A stretch of DNA of 64,000 nucleotides from contig NZ_FQTQ01000012.1 of NCBI RefSeq assembly GCF_900128525.1, positions 1 to 64,000 on the forward strand, in the 5' to 3' direction. The translations under genes and the position numbers were made by a program. Origin of the DNA: a methanotrophic endosymbiont of Bathymodiolus puteoserpentis (Logatchev) (lineage in GTDB: Bacteria > Pseudomonadota > Gammaproteobacteria > Methylococcales > Methylomonadaceae). Position 1 is the stretch's first letter; every line of letters begins with the position of its first letter. This document shows positions 21,207 through 30,875 of this stretch, piece after piece. Under the pieces are notes generated by a model. The model saw nothing but the letters and a program-made list of their open reading frames with translations. It was not told the origin of the DNA and searched no databases.

Positions 21207-21632
21207 TTATCGGATAGTTAATCCGCCTAAAGCAGTTCCTAATGTATACCCACCACCCGTGCCTACGCCGCCAAAAGCAATATAACCTTTAAATAGCGCT
21301 CGAGCATCTCCAGCTCTTGCAAAGCCAGCATGAACATCCATAGAAAAATAAGTTCCATAAATATCCTGAATATCCTTCACCCCAGCGAACTTACCTTTCG
21401 CTTGCTCAATATCGAGAACACCAAAAGTCAAGCCACCACCATACTGCGTCAATGAGACATGAGCGCTCTGCCCATTAGTACAAGTGACAATACCCGTTCC
21501 TTTGTAGGTTTGATACAAAGCAGACCAGCCACTTAAATTATAGGTAATCGAACAGCTAGTATCTGCTGCAAACACGGAGGTAGGCAGCAAAAAAATGACG
21601 CTAAGCACAGAACTTAAAATTACACGTTTCAT
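21207..21632 (-). CDS. exported protein of unknown function
   Basis: A 141-residue protein with a clear signal peptide (MKRVILSSVLSVIFLLPTSV then FAAD). The mature part is small, with CSITYNLSGWSALYQTYKGTG near the start and several glycine-rich beta-like stretches (TQYGGGLTFGVLDI, IAFGGVGTGGGYTLGTALGGL). Two cysteines in the mature part could form a disulfide. I do not recognise a characterised family; likely a periplasmic or outer-membrane-associated small beta protein. Confidence 0.7.
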   Translation of the reverse strand: MKRVILSSVLSVIFLLPTSVFAADTSCSITYNLSGWSALYQTYKGTGIVTCTNGQSAHVSLTQYGGGLTFGVLDIEQAKGKFAGVKDIQDIYGTYFSMDVHAGFARAGDARALFKGYIAFGGVGTGGGYTLGTALGGLTIR

Positions 21633-21777
21633 AGTTAATTACGCTTATTAAATAATTCAATAGATAAATAAAAACCAACTTAAAGTATTTAATACTTTAA
21701 GCTGGTTTATGATGCAGATATTTAAAACCTATTACACGATAAAGCCGCATAACAAGCCTCCAACATATAAGCTGAAA

Positions 21778-22551
21778 TTAATTAGCAAATTTGATTTCGA
21801 TACGACGATTTCTCTGGCGTCCTTCACGTGTATTATTAGGAACAATTGGCTGGCTTTGACCATATCCAATCGCAGTAATACGCTCTGCCGCGATACCTTT
21901 ACTAACCAAAACATCACGAATAAAATCAGCGCGTCGCTGTGATAATTCCATATTAAGTTCAGCGCTACCTGAATTATCAGTGTGCCCAGAAAGTACAATG
22001 GTTTTAGTCGGGTGTGCAATCATGTACTCCGCTAACAAATCAATCCCAGAAACTGCGCCTGGTACTAAATCAGCAGTCCCAGTAACAAATTCAATGTTAC
22101 CGAATGCCAATAAAATTTCTTCCTCTGCTCTACTTTCCTCCATAGAAACAACACGCTGCTGCATAGTTGCTAATTTATTCTGTGCACGGGCTTTTTTAGC
22201 ATCAATAGCAGAGACGATAAGCTGCTCTTTTTGCGCCATTAAGTCTTTCGTATGTTGATGTGCTTGCTGAGCCTCTGCTTTAGAGAGTGCAGTCTCAATT
22301 TGCGCATTGGCTATATAAGCTAAAGAAGCCATATCTTCTTTATTTTCTGATGCTTCTGCACTCATTAATGTCTTTTTTGCTGTATTTAACTCAGGTGTCG
22401 CATATTTTAAAACACTGGCGCTATTAGCAGCTTGGCTATAAGCTTTCTCAGCATCCAATAATGATTGTGGCTTTTGCAGCTCCGCACAGCCAGAAGCTAA
22501 AGTTGCCAAGATTGCTGGAATAAGCAATTTTTTTACCGTTAATATTTTCAT
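21778..22551 (-). CDS. OmpA-family lipoprotein with DUF4398 domain
   Basis: Cell-envelope protein. Start chosen at ATG 22551 (MKILTVKKLLIPAILATLASGC), where an N-terminal hydrophobic stretch ends in a lipobox-like ASGC; an upstream TTG frame extension lacks support. Then comes an alpha-helical DUF4398-like region (LLDAEKAYSQAANSASVLKYA), a coiled-coil-like stretch rich in A, Q and K, and a C-terminal OmpA/MotB peptidoglycan-binding domain (VLSGHTDNSGSAELNMELSQ, RRADFIRDVLVSKGI, ITAIGYGQSQPI). It follows a second DUF4398 lipoprotein 38 bases upstream; the pair is probably an operon. Confidence 0.9.
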   Translation of the reverse strand: MKILTVKKLLIPAILATLASGCAELQKPQSLLDAEKAYSQAANSASVLKYATPELNTAKKTLMSAEASENKEDMASLAYIANAQIETALSKAEAQQAHQHTKDLMAQKEQLIVSAIDAKKARAQNKLATMQQRVVSMEESRAEEEILLAFGNIEFVTGTADLVPGAVSGIDLLAEYMIAHPTKTIVLSGHTDNSGSAELNMELSQRRADFIRDVLVSKGIAAERITAIGYGQSQPIVPNNTREGRQRNRRIEIKFAN

Positions 22552-22589
22552 AGGTTCAGTCCAAAGTAATAGATTCAAGTCAGAGTGGC

Positions 22590-22958
22590 TTATTTTAGCT
22601 GCGTTTTCAGCATTTCAAGGCTTTTTTGCATATCAGTCTCAGAACTCCGCGCAATTCCTGCTAGTGCTTTTGCTTGAGCAAGGTTGGCATCCGCAATAGC
22701 CTCATTTGCTAAGCGTAAAGCTGTCGCATTATCACCACCTTTCATTTCTTCTTTAGCTTTCTGTAATTTACTTGCTGCACTCTCTAATTGAGCACCTGCA
22801 TTGCCCTCCAAGTCGGTATTTCGAGCTGATTGTAGCGCAGCTTCTGCATAAGCAATTTCAGTTTTAGGGGCAGCAATACCGCATGCGCTTAAAATAGAAA
22901 CAGAAACACCTAAAGTGGCCGCTTTAAGCAGTATCACGGTACTTTTTTTTGTGAACAT
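22590..22958 (-). CDS. DUF4398 lipoprotein
   Basis: Small predicted lipoprotein, 122 aa when started at ATG 22958 (MFTKKSTVILLKAATLG), which has GGAGAG about 9 bases upstream. A lipobox-like ILSAC precedes the mature chain. The rest is alpha-helical DUF4398 sequence (AYAEAALQSARNTDLEG, LQKAKEEMKGGDNATALRLA). It sits directly upstream of the OmpA/DUF4398 gene and likely works with it at the envelope; the exact role is unknown. Confidence 0.85.
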   Translation of the reverse strand: MFTKKSTVILLKAATLGVSVSILSACGIAAPKTEIAYAEAALQSARNTDLEGNAGAQLESAASKLQKAKEEMKGGDNATALRLANEAIADANLAQAKALAGIARSSETDMQKSLEMLKTQLK

Positions 22959-23058
22959 AATCTCACTCTCCAAATTAATTAAAAATTAAGGATAAATATA
23001 GTGTAAAAGCTTTCAATTCTATCCGAATTTTATAGAATCGCCAAACACTTACCCTCAG

Positions 23059-23823
23059 TCAATTCTTAATACCGACCCCTTTCGCCAATAAAATTAAGCA
23101 AAAAACAATCAGTAATACAATAAAACCAACCGTCATCATCACGGCCAGATAAACATCTACATCGGATACACCAATTAAGCCATAACGAAAAGCATTAATC
23201 ATATATAGAATAGGATTAACCATCGCTATTTTTTGCCAAATATCAGGTAACATTGAAACTGAATAAAAAACACCACCTAAATAACTTAGTGGTGTTAATA
23301 CAAAATTAGGAATAATAGCAATATCATCAAAACTATCAGCAAAAATTGCATTAATAAACCCAGCCAAAGAAAATAAAGTCGCAGTTAAGACAAACACACT
23401 GACAGCGACCCACCAGTTGACCACTGTAATCTCTGTAAACATTAGGGAGATTGCAGTCACTACACAGCCCACTAATACCCCTCGTGCTATTCCGCCACCA
23501 ATATAGCCTGCCAGAATAACCCAATTGGAAACTGGGGCAACCAACAGTTCCTCAATATGCCGCTGAAATTTTGTCGAATAAAAAGACGAGACGACATTAG
23601 AGTATGAATGACTAATGACCGACATTAAAATCACACCAGGAACAATATAATTCATATAGCTTACACCATTAACCACACCAATACGCTCACCTATTAACTT
23701 ACCAAAAATCAAAAAATATAAGGACGTAGTGATCGCAGGAGGCAATAAAGTTTGTGGCCAAATGCGTGCAAAACGACGTATTTCTTTGAATAAAAGTGTT
23801 CTTAAAGCAACTGAATTGTTCAT
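23059..23823 (-). CDS. ABC-2 type transporter permease, YadH-like
   Basis: Membrane subunit of an ABC exporter, 254 aa with about six membrane segments. The sequence LLFKEIRRFARIWPQTLLPP, then GVSYMNYIVPGVILMSVI and FYSTKFQRHIEELLVAPVS, matches the YadH branch of ABC-2 permeases. The usual ATPase partner (YadG) is not adjacent; upstream and overlapping by 4 bases is a UbiH-family hydroxylase. Either the ATPase lies elsewhere or the operon was rearranged. Confidence 0.9.
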   Translation of the reverse strand: MNNSVALRTLLFKEIRRFARIWPQTLLPPAITTSLYFLIFGKLIGERIGVVNGVSYMNYIVPGVILMSVISHSYSNVVSSFYSTKFQRHIEELLVAPVSNWVILAGYIGGGIARGVLVGCVVTAISLMFTEITVVNWWVAVSVFVLTATLFSLAGFINAIFADSFDDIAIIPNFVLTPLSYLGGVFYSVSMLPDIWQKIAMVNPILYMINAFRYGLIGVSDVDVYLAVMMTVGFIVLLIVFCLILLAKGVGIKN

Positions 23824-25037
23824 GAAATAATCGTTTCACCTTTCGCTAATTTAGGCAAACGTCCTTCCAAGCCCATCGCTCCACGCATTACTTTGTTTTT
23901 TAATGGGGTAATACGCTCAGCTAAGCCTAAGCCTAAGTTTCTGAAAATTTTAACGGGTAGTACCTTATTGCTAAAGACACGATAAAATAAATCCATTACC
24001 GTCATCATTTTTAAATTTTCATTACGGCGCAAGCGCTCGTAGCGTTTCAGCACAGCTAAATCAGCAATATTTTTTCCTTTATCATTCGCCTCAAGTAAAA
24101 CTTCAGCCAGCATTGCCGCATCTAATAAACCTATATTGACACCTTGCCCCGCTAAAGGGTTAATCATATGCGCCGCATCACCTACTAAAGCGACACCTTG
24201 CCTGACATATTCTTGTGCATGTTGCCGTTTTAATGGAAAACTCGCAACACCTAGGATTTTATTGATTTTTCCTAAACACTCAGGAAAAGTCACCGTTAAT
24301 TCAGCCAGTAAATCTGCTTCTGGCAAAGCTTTCAAACGCTGCACATCATCTGGCGTGTTATACCAAACAATAGAGCCATAATGCCCTGCTAAAGGTAAGA
24401 AAGCCTGAGGTCCCGTAGGCACAAAACGCTGCCAAGTAATATCTTGCTGCTCATAATCAGTTTCCACATTAATCACCATTGCATGCTGCTGGTAATCCCA
24501 ACTCGTCACACCTAAGCCGACAGTTTGTCTCACACGAGATTGCCCGCCATCTGCACCCACCATCACTTTCGCTGAAAGGCTGCGGCCATCGTCTAGTTCA
24601 ACACTGCCCTTACCGGCTGCATAATGAATTCTTTTGATACTTGCTGGACACAATAATTGTACATTGGAAAATTCTTTTGCTCTGTGCAATAAAGCCAGTT
24701 GCGTGACTCGATTTTCAACAATATACCCCAGTGCGTCATAACCAATCGCATCACTATTAAATTCGGTATCACCCGCTGTTTCCCAGACGCGCATGCGTTT
24801 AAAAGGGCAACTGCGCATATTAATCACAGTCTTCCATGCACCCACTGATTCTAAAATTGTTTTAGAGGCAATGCTAAGTGCAGAAACGCGCATGTCATAG
24901 GGCTGTTCAGCTAAAAATGCTTCAGGCATAGACTGCTCGACCAACCCGACTTTTAGCTCACTCCCCCCTAAAGCACAAGCAACTGTCGCTCCCACCATGC
25001 CGCCACCAACAATCAAAACATCAAATTCTTCATTCAT
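23820..25037 (-). CDS. UbiH/UbiF/VisC-family FAD monooxygenase
   Basis: Flavoprotein hydroxylase of the ubiquinone biosynthesis type. Start taken as ATG 25037 (MNEEFDVLIVGGGMVGATVA), giving about 405 aa; an upstream ATG would add MLGKNY. Motifs: GGGMVG (FAD), the middle DG motif VGADGGQSRVRQ, and VALVGDAAHMINPLAGQGVN (the ubiH/coq6 signature). Which ring position it hydroxylates is uncertain; UbiF- or VisC-like is plausible. It overlaps the YadH-like permease gene by 4 bases. Confidence 0.88.
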   Translation of the reverse strand: MNEEFDVLIVGGGMVGATVACALGGSELKVGLVEQSMPEAFLAEQPYDMRVSALSIASKTILESVGAWKTVINMRSCPFKRMRVWETAGDTEFNSDAIGYDALGYIVENRVTQLALLHRAKEFSNVQLLCPASIKRIHYAAGKGSVELDDGRSLSAKVMVGADGGQSRVRQTVGLGVTSWDYQQHAMVINVETDYEQQDITWQRFVPTGPQAFLPLAGHYGSIVWYNTPDDVQRLKALPEADLLAELTVTFPECLGKINKILGVASFPLKRQHAQEYVRQGVALVGDAAHMINPLAGQGVNIGLLDAAMLAEVLLEANDKGKNIADLAVLKRYERLRRNENLKMMTVMDLFYRVFSNKVLPVKIFRNLGLGLAERITPLKNKVMRGAMGLEGRLPKLAKGETIIS

Positions 25038-25185
25038 ATAATTCTTCCCAAGCAAGCAACTGATTTATTTATTATACCATTGCGTAATTTGTAGATTTAT
25101 CGCGCGCTAGTTATATACCCTTAGTGTAATGGTAATGATGCTCAGTGGCACAACATTTAGAGTTGAGTGTTATCTCTTGTGTTTA

Positions 25186-25863
25186 CTAAGCTTTTATATA
25201 AGGTGTTGGATCAGCTATACCTGCTTGCTCAAAACCTATTTTCCTTAAGCGACAAGCATCACATTTACCACAGGCAAAACCTTCAGGACTTGATGCATAA
25301 CAAGAAACTGTTTTAGCATAATCAACACCAAGCTGAGTCCCTTGTTGAATAATGTCGCCTTTACTCATATTAATAAGGGGCGCATGAACTTTAATTTCAT
25401 GCCCTTCAACACCTGCCTTAGTCGCTAAATTAGCTAGTGCTTGAAATGCCTCGATAAATTTTGGACGACAGTCAGGATAACCTGAATAATCCACGGCATT
25501 CACACCAATAAAAATATCATGTGCATCAATCACTTCTGCCCAACCTAGTGCAAAGGAAAGAAAAATTGTATTTCTAGCGGGTACATAAGTTACCGGAATA
25601 CCTTCTTGCGGTGTAATGGGGACAGTCAAGGCCGCATCTGTTAAGGCCGAACCACTAATTGAACCTAAACCTAAAGTAATCACTTTATGCTCCAGTACTT
25701 GATAGTGCTGCGCTATTCTCTGTGCAGATGCTAGCTCTGCATTATGTTTTTGACCATAATCAAAACTCAATGCATAAATAGAATAACCTTGCTGTTTAGC
25801 CATCGCTAAGACGGTCACCGAATCCAAACCACCGGATAATAAAATAATTGCTTTTTTTGTCAT
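25186..25863 (-). CDS. queC: 7-cyano-7-deazaguanine synthase
   Basis: Makes preQ0 from CDG with ATP and ammonia in queuosine biosynthesis. The product from ATG 25863 ([20 protein letters not shown]) is 225 aa. It has the PP-loop [24 protein letters not shown], and the zinc site [20 protein letters not shown] near the C-terminus. An ATG three codons upstream is an alternative start. It stands alone, with no preQ1 riboswitch visible. Confidence 0.96.
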   Translation of the reverse strand: MTKKAIILLSGGLDSVTVLAMAKQQGYSIYALSFDYGQKHNAELASAQRIAQHYQVLEHKVITLGLGSISGSALTDAALTVPITPQEGIPVTYVPARNTIFLSFALGWAEVIDAHDIFIGVNAVDYSGYPDCRPKFIEAFQALANLATKAGVEGHEIKVHAPLINMSKGDIIQQGTQLGVDYAKTVSCYASSPEGFACGKCDACRLRKIGFEQAGIADPTPYIKA

Positions 25864-25979
25864 ATAACTCAAAATAATAAATTGTTTCTATCCACCTTAT
25901 TATACTGATATGGGCTTAGTAGAGGGAATGAATTAAGCGTATAATGCGGTCATTATGCAAATAGATCTCGATATAACTT

Positions 25980-26855
25980 ATGAAAGAAACAGACGTTTTA
26001 CGCCGCTTTTTATTTGATGACTTAGCCGTACGTGGTGAATGGTTAAACTTAACCGCAAGCTGGCAAGCGGCAAAACAACACCACCAATACCCTGAAGCAG
26101 CCATGCAAAAATTAGGTGAAGCACTCGCTGCTGCCGCCTTACTTTCGGCTACCATTAAATTTGGTGGTACGCTTATTTTACAGGTACAAGGCGAGGGTAT
26201 AATAAAATCTATGGTCGCACAAAGCACCAATAATCATGAAATTCGCGGTTGGATTCGTTGTGCAGACACGGTACCTGACGACAGTTTACAGAACCTCTTA
26301 GGCGAAGGTTATATTGCACTGACTATTGAGCCTAAAGAAGGCGAACCTTACCAAGGCATTGTACCACTAACAGGCGAACACCTTGCTGGTGCAGTTGAAA
26401 ACTACTTCGCGCAATCAGAACAATTAAAAACACGTCTCTGGTTATGCGCTAATGAGCACCAAGCTGCTGGTTTTTTAATCCAAGAACTGCCTTCTGAAAA
26501 AGGTGAACAAGACCAGGAAGACTGGGCGCGTATTGAGGCTTTAAGCAACACGATCTCAGAAGAGGAATTATTAACGCTTTCTTGCGAAGACATGCTACAT
26601 CGCCTATTCCACGAGGAACAAGTGCGTTTATTTGCACCAGAAGCCGTCAGTTTTAAATGTCATTGCTCACCCGAGCAAGTCGAATCGACTTTGCTTTCTT
26701 TAGGCCGTGAGGCAGTTAATGAGCTATTAGTCGAGCAAGATACGATTGTTGCCGATTGTGAATTTTGCAGTGCAAAATATAGTTTTAACAAGGCCGATGT
26801 AGAAAGGATTTTTGCCCAAAATCCTGTTATAAAAGGCTCAGAAACAAAACATTAA
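25980..26855 (+). CDS. hslO: redox-regulated chaperone Hsp33
   Basis: Holdase chaperone activated by oxidation. The 291 residues have the Hsp33 N-terminal domain (RRFLFDDLAVRGEWLNL, LGEALAAAALLSATIKFGG) and the C-terminal redox switch: FKCHC, then DCEFCSAKYSF about 30 residues later, the four zinc-binding cysteines in CxC...CxxC. Length is normal. It is followed by a REP-like palindrome and a converging rimI. Confidence 0.97.
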   Translation: MKETDVLRRFLFDDLAVRGEWLNLTASWQAAKQHHQYPEAAMQKLGEALAAAALLSATIKFGGTLILQVQGEGIIKSMVAQSTNNHEIRGWIRCADTVPDDSLQNLLGEGYIALTIEPKEGEPYQGIVPLTGEHLAGAVENYFAQSEQLKTRLWLCANEHQAAGFLIQELPSEKGEQDQEDWARIEALSNTISEEELLTLSCEDMLHRLFHEEQVRLFAPEAVSFKCHCSPEQVESTLLSLGREAVNELLVEQDTIVADCEFCSAKYSFNKADVERIFAQNPVIKGSETKH

Positions 26856-26863
26856 GGAATGTC

Positions 26864-26923
26864 TGTGGGAGGGACTGTTAGCCGCAAGTGTCATACAAGT
26901 CGCGACTAAAAGCCCCTGCCACA
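26864..26923. repeat. REP-like palindrome between hslO and rimI
   Basis: Imperfect inverted repeat: TGTGGGAGGGACTGTTAGCC from 26864 pairs with GCGACTAAAAGCCCCTGCCACA ending at 26923. It belongs to the same loose family as 17617-17673. Lying between converging genes, it may also act as a two-way terminator. Confidence 0.65.
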
Positions 26924-26940
26924 TTTGCATCCAAATCTTA

Positions 26941-27504
26941 TTACTCACTTGGAAGCAGTGTATAAGCCATCATCAGCGCATCTTCGCGCTCGCCATTTTC
27001 TGTTTTATAATAACCCGGACGCATACCAATTTCGTTAAAACCTAGGCTTTCATACAAAGCGACAGCCGCTGTATTTGATGGGCGTACTTCTAAAAACACA
27101 CTTTCCGCTTTTCTATCTTGTGCAGTTTCAATAATATGGCGCATAAATTTTCCCCCTAACCCTTGCTTGCGCTCATCAGGAGAAATACACAAATTAAGCA
27201 CAGTGGCCTCGCCCACTGCGGTGGAAACAATGCAAAAAGCAACCATTTTATTTTCTGCATCTTCACACACCCAGCAATCATAATGAGCCGCCTTTAAGCA
27301 GTCATGAAATACCCCCTCTGCCCAAGGATAATTATATCCAGCACGCTCTATTTCCAACACCTCAGGCAAGTCAGTCTTGGACATTTTACGAAAACGCATA
27401 AGATCCACTCTATTTAGTGTATCAGGAAATACTTTGGCATAAAATTCACGATCGGCATCATAAGTTACAAGGCCTTTTACTATATTAAACACACGCTTTA
27501 TCAT
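26941..27504 (-). CDS. rimI: ribosomal-protein-alanine N-acetyltransferase
   Basis: GNAT acetyltransferase acting on ribosomal protein S18 in characterised relatives. Core motifs: EVLEIERAGYNYPWAEGVF, NLCISPDERKQGLGGKFM (acetyl-CoA loop Q/RxxGxG/A), VFLEVRPSNTAAVALYESLGF and YYKTENGEREDALMMAY. ATG 27504 gives 187 aa, with about 35 residues ahead of the usual RimI start (MRFRKMSKTDLPE), so the true start may lie further in. It follows the UDG gene closely, as RimI and UDG often neighbour each other. Confidence 0.88.
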   Translation of the reverse strand: MIKRVFNIVKGLVTYDADREFYAKVFPDTLNRVDLMRFRKMSKTDLPEVLEIERAGYNYPWAEGVFHDCLKAAHYDCWVCEDAENKMVAFCIVSTAVGEATVLNLCISPDERKQGLGGKFMRHIIETAQDRKAESVFLEVRPSNTAAVALYESLGFNEIGMRPGYYKTENGEREDALMMAYTLLPSE

Positions 27505-27518
27505 TATTACTTTTGTTA

Positions 27519-28160
27519 TTATTGTTTGGAAAAAAAACTTAAAGCCCGCTGCATATCTTGCCATGCCTCACGTTTCTTCGTCAGACTACGTAACAAATAA
27601 GCGGGATGGTACATCACAACTAATGGAATACCTGAGAATTCATAGCTTGTTTCACGTAACTCACCCAAGCTTGCTTTACTCTGCAATAATTGGTGTGCAG
27701 CAATACGCCCTACAGCAATAATTATCTTAGGTTGGACTAAGCTGATCTGTCGCGCCAGGAACGGTGCGCAAGCATTTAATTCAGCTACTTTTGGATCATG
27801 ATCGTCAACTGGCCTGCATTTTACAATATGAGTCATAAATATCTCATCCCTGTTTAATTGTATAGCACGGAGCATTTCAATAAATAACTCACTCGTATTA
27901 TCAGCAAAAGGCTCTCCCTGCTGCTCATCCTCCAAACTAGGTGCTTCAGTTACCCAAAACCAATCCGCCTGCTGATTACCTGAGCCGATAACAACTTGTT
28001 GCCGCGTGTGACTAAGAGCACATAGCTGGCAAGCTTGCATTTCTGCATTTAAGACCTCCCAGCTATCCTCTTGCGCTGCAGCACCTTCATCAACATAACG
28101 AGGCACCCAAACATCAATACCCATAGCCGCTAAATACTGTAATCGCGTTGTATTATCCAT
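27519..28160 (-). CDS. uracil-DNA glycosylase, family 4-like
   Basis: Iron-sulfur UDG-superfamily protein removing uracil from DNA, 213 aa. The first cluster cysteines are in CQLC (residues 44 and 47), with further cysteines in HIVKCRP and LNACAPFL. The active region reads WVTEAPSLEDEQQGEPFADN, where the usual GEAPGxxED has serine in place of glycine, and the distal motif is VVMYHPAYLLR. Function is probable, though the motif I change deserves care. Its stop is 15 bases from the rimI start. Confidence 0.85.
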   Translation of the reverse strand: MDNTTRLQYLAAMGIDVWVPRYVDEGAAAQEDSWEVLNAEMQACQLCALSHTRQQVVIGSGNQQADWFWVTEAPSLEDEQQGEPFADNTSELFIEMLRAIQLNRDEIFMTHIVKCRPVDDHDPKVAELNACAPFLARQISLVQPKIIIAVGRIAAHQLLQSKASLGELRETSYEFSGIPLVVMYHPAYLLRSLTKKREAWQDMQRALSFFSKQ

Positions 28161-28240
28161 AAAAGATTGGCACTTATTATGTAACAGTCCGCAGACCCTT
28201 ATAAAAATGGGGGTACATAAATAAGTTACTCCAAATTACA

Positions 28241-29773
28241 TTAAACCTGCGGATGCTTCTTAACGCCCTTATCCTCTAGCTTATTTAAAGCACTAATATA
28301 AGCTTTTGCAGATGCAATCACAATATCGGTATCAGCACCCAAACCATTAACAACACGCCCACCCTTAGCTAACCTGATGGTGACATCCCCTTGAGCATCA
28401 GTGCCATTAGTAATATTATTAACCGAATAAAGCTCCAGTACTGCTCCCGACTGAACAATAGACTCGATAGCTTTCAAGCTTGCATCGACAGCTCCGCTGC
28501 CTGCCGCACCCCCTGTTAACTCATTCTTATCCACATTAACAGTAACTGATGCTTGAGGTGTTTCGCCTGTTTCTGAACATACTTTTAAGGCAATTAACTT
28601 AAAATGATCTTCAGCGTCAGCACTTACCTCGGTAATTAAGGCTTGTAAATCTTCATCAAAAATTTCATGCTTTTTATCGGCTAATTGCTTAAAACGATAA
28701 AACGCATCATTTAATTCTGATTCAGTATGAAATTCAAAACCTAGTTCAGTCATCCGACTCTTAAACGCATTACGTCCTGAGTGCTTACCTAAAACCATAC
28801 GATTAGCGGACCAGCCTACATCTTCAGCACGCATAATTTCATAAGTTTCACGATTCTTTAATACACCATCTTGATGTATACCCGACTCATGCGCAAAAGC
28901 ATTCGCGCCAACAATAGCTTTGTTTGGCTGTACAGGAAATCCAGTAATACTAGACACCAATTTTGAACAGGTCAAAATTTCACGAGTATCTAAGCGAGTT
29001 TCACAGTTAAAAGCATCATGACGTGTTTTAATCGCCATCACCACCTCCTCCAACGAGGCATTACCCGCACGCTCACCCAAGCCATTAATCGTACATTCAA
29101 CTTGACGCGCACCATTCATTACCGCAGATAAAGAATTGGCAACTGCCATACCTAAATCATTGTGACAATGCACAGAAAAAATCGCTTTATCTGCATTAGG
29201 AATACGCTGCATTAAACTCGCAATCGTCGCACCAAATTCAGAAGGAATACTATAACCCACCGTATCAGGGATATTTAAAGTGCTCGCTCCCGCATCAATC
29301 ACAGCCTCTAAAATACGACATAAAAAATCCTCATCAGAGCGTCCTGCATCTTCAGCAGAGAACTCGACATCATCAGTATATTGCCGCGCACGCTTAACTG
29401 CACGCACCGCATATTCAATAACCTGCTCAGGCTCCATTTTTAACTTCATCTGCATATGGATAGGAGATGTTGCAATGAAGGTATGAATACGCGAACGTTC
29501 CGCGCCTTTTAAAGCCTCACCTGCACGATCAATATCCCTATCTAACGCACGCGCAAGACCACATACAGTACTGTTCTTTACTGTTTCAGCAACGGCTTGC
29601 ACCGCAGTAAAATCACCCTCACTCGCGGCAGGAAACCCTGCTTCAATAATATCGACTTTCAAGCGCTCTAGGGCACGAGAAATTCTTACTTTTTCATCAC
29701 GCGTCATTGACGCACCAGGGCTTTGCTCACCATCACGCAAAGTAGTATCAAAAATGATTAATTTATCTTTCAT
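28241..29773 (-). CDS. leuA: 2-isopropylmalate synthase
   Basis: First committed enzyme of leucine biosynthesis, condensing acetyl-CoA with 2-oxoisovalerate. About 510 aa from ATG 29773 ([20 protein letters not shown]). The metal and substrate motifs are clear: [41 protein letters not shown] and [19 protein letters not shown]. The C-terminal leucine-binding regulatory domain ([16 protein letters not shown]) is present. I see no leader attenuator in the 200 bases upstream. Confidence 0.97.
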   Translation of the reverse strand: MKDKLIIFDTTLRDGEQSPGASMTRDEKVRISRALERLKVDIIEAGFPAASEGDFTAVQAVAETVKNSTVCGLARALDRDIDRAGEALKGAERSRIHTFIATSPIHMQMKLKMEPEQVIEYAVRAVKRARQYTDDVEFSAEDAGRSDEDFLCRILEAVIDAGASTLNIPDTVGYSIPSEFGATIASLMQRIPNADKAIFSVHCHNDLGMAVANSLSAVMNGARQVECTINGLGERAGNASLEEVVMAIKTRHDAFNCETRLDTREILTCSKLVSSITGFPVQPNKAIVGANAFAHESGIHQDGVLKNRETYEIMRAEDVGWSANRMVLGKHSGRNAFKSRMTELGFEFHTESELNDAFYRFKQLADKKHEIFDEDLQALITEVSADAEDHFKLIALKVCSETGETPQASVTVNVDKNELTGGAAGSGAVDASLKAIESIVQSGAVLELYSVNNITNGTDAQGDVTIRLAKGGRVVNGLGADTDIVIASAKAYISALNKLEDKGVKKHPQV

Positions 29774-29981
29774 AACAAGTTCCATTCATGGAAGCCACTG
29801 ACCTTATAGGTCAACGGTATAAAATTGAAGAAATGCAAAAATTAGAAAATATAAGAGGAATATGCCCACTAGGGCAGATTGTTTATCTGCACGCCTACCG
29901 AGACACAAACAAAGTGATTACTGAGTACCCCTGTATGCTTTAAAACTATTATAGAGTTCATAATATAACCTTTTAAAGCGA

Positions 29982-30737
29982 TTACGGCTGATTGCGACGC
30001 GATTGCTGGCGCTTACGACGCATTAAGACAATCGTAACAATAGGGCCTGACAAAGCATAAGCAAAGAAAAACAAACATAAAATAGTCGCAGGATTAGACA
30101 AGGTAATAGCAAAACCTAACATTACAAAAATCATCACCACAAAAGGTACTTTTCCTTTAAAGTTAATATCTTTAAAGCTATGGTAACGAAAGTTACTGAC
30201 CATTAATAAACCTGTCGTAACCGTTAAAATAAGTACGAGCCAAGGTAAATTTTCCGCACCGTATTGATATTTTTCACTGACCCAGACGAAACCCGCCAAA
30301 AGAGAAGCGGCAGCAGGACTGGGTAAGCCTTGGAAATAATTTTTATCTTGCGTCGCAAGTTGCGTATTAAAACGCGCTAAGCGTAAAGCGCCGCCCGCTA
30401 AGTGCACAAAAGCACCAATTAAACCTACTTGCCCTAAAGAGGATAAGGACCATAAATACATGACAATAGCAGGTGCTGCGCCAAAAGAAATCATATCTGC
30501 CATGCTATCGTATTCGGCACCAAAGTCACTTTGAGTATTGGTCATCCTTGCGACACGGCCATCCAAGCCATCGAGTACCAAAGACACAAAAATCAAGATA
30601 GCAGCAGTTTCATAGCGGCCACTAATCGCGGAAGCAATCGCATAAAAGCCTGAAAACAATGCCGCAGTAGTAAATAAATTAGGCAATAAGTAAATGCCAC
30701 GACTACGTACTTTTGAGCTGTTCTGATTCGGATGAGT
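29982..30737 (-). CDS. pssA: CDP-diacylglycerol--serine O-phosphatidyltransferase
   Basis: Makes phosphatidylserine from CDP-diacylglycerol and serine in the inner membrane. Started at ATG 30737 (MTHPNQNSSKVRSRGIYLLP). The CDP-alcohol phosphotransferase signature runs DGLDGRVARMTNTQSDFGAE, followed by YDSMADMISFG. There are about six further hydrophobic segments and a basic tail (RRKRQQSRRNQP). This is the integral-membrane (subclass II) type. In many bacteria pssA neighbours leuA, as here. Confidence 0.94.
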   Translation of the reverse strand, partial: THPNQNSSKVRSRGIYLLPNLFTTAALFSGFYAIASAISGRYETAAILIFVSLVLDGLDGRVARMTNTQSDFGAEYDSMADMISFGAAPAIVMYLWSLSSLGQVGLIGAFVHLAGGALRLARFNTQLATQDKNYFQGLPSPAAASLLAGFVWVSEKYQYGAENLPWLVLILTVTTGLLMVSNFRYHSFKDINFKGKVPFVVMIFVMLGFAITLSNPATILCLFFFAYALSGPIVTIVLMRRKRQQSRRNQP

Positions 30738-30875
30738 CATGAGTAATATCAATATAAAGCGCTAAAATTAAATGTTGTCTATTGTATAGTATTTACAGCG
30801 CCTCTAAAAAGAAAAACCTAGGATGCCAATCAGATATTTTATTTAAGACATTTCCATGTAAAAATACCAAGCAAT

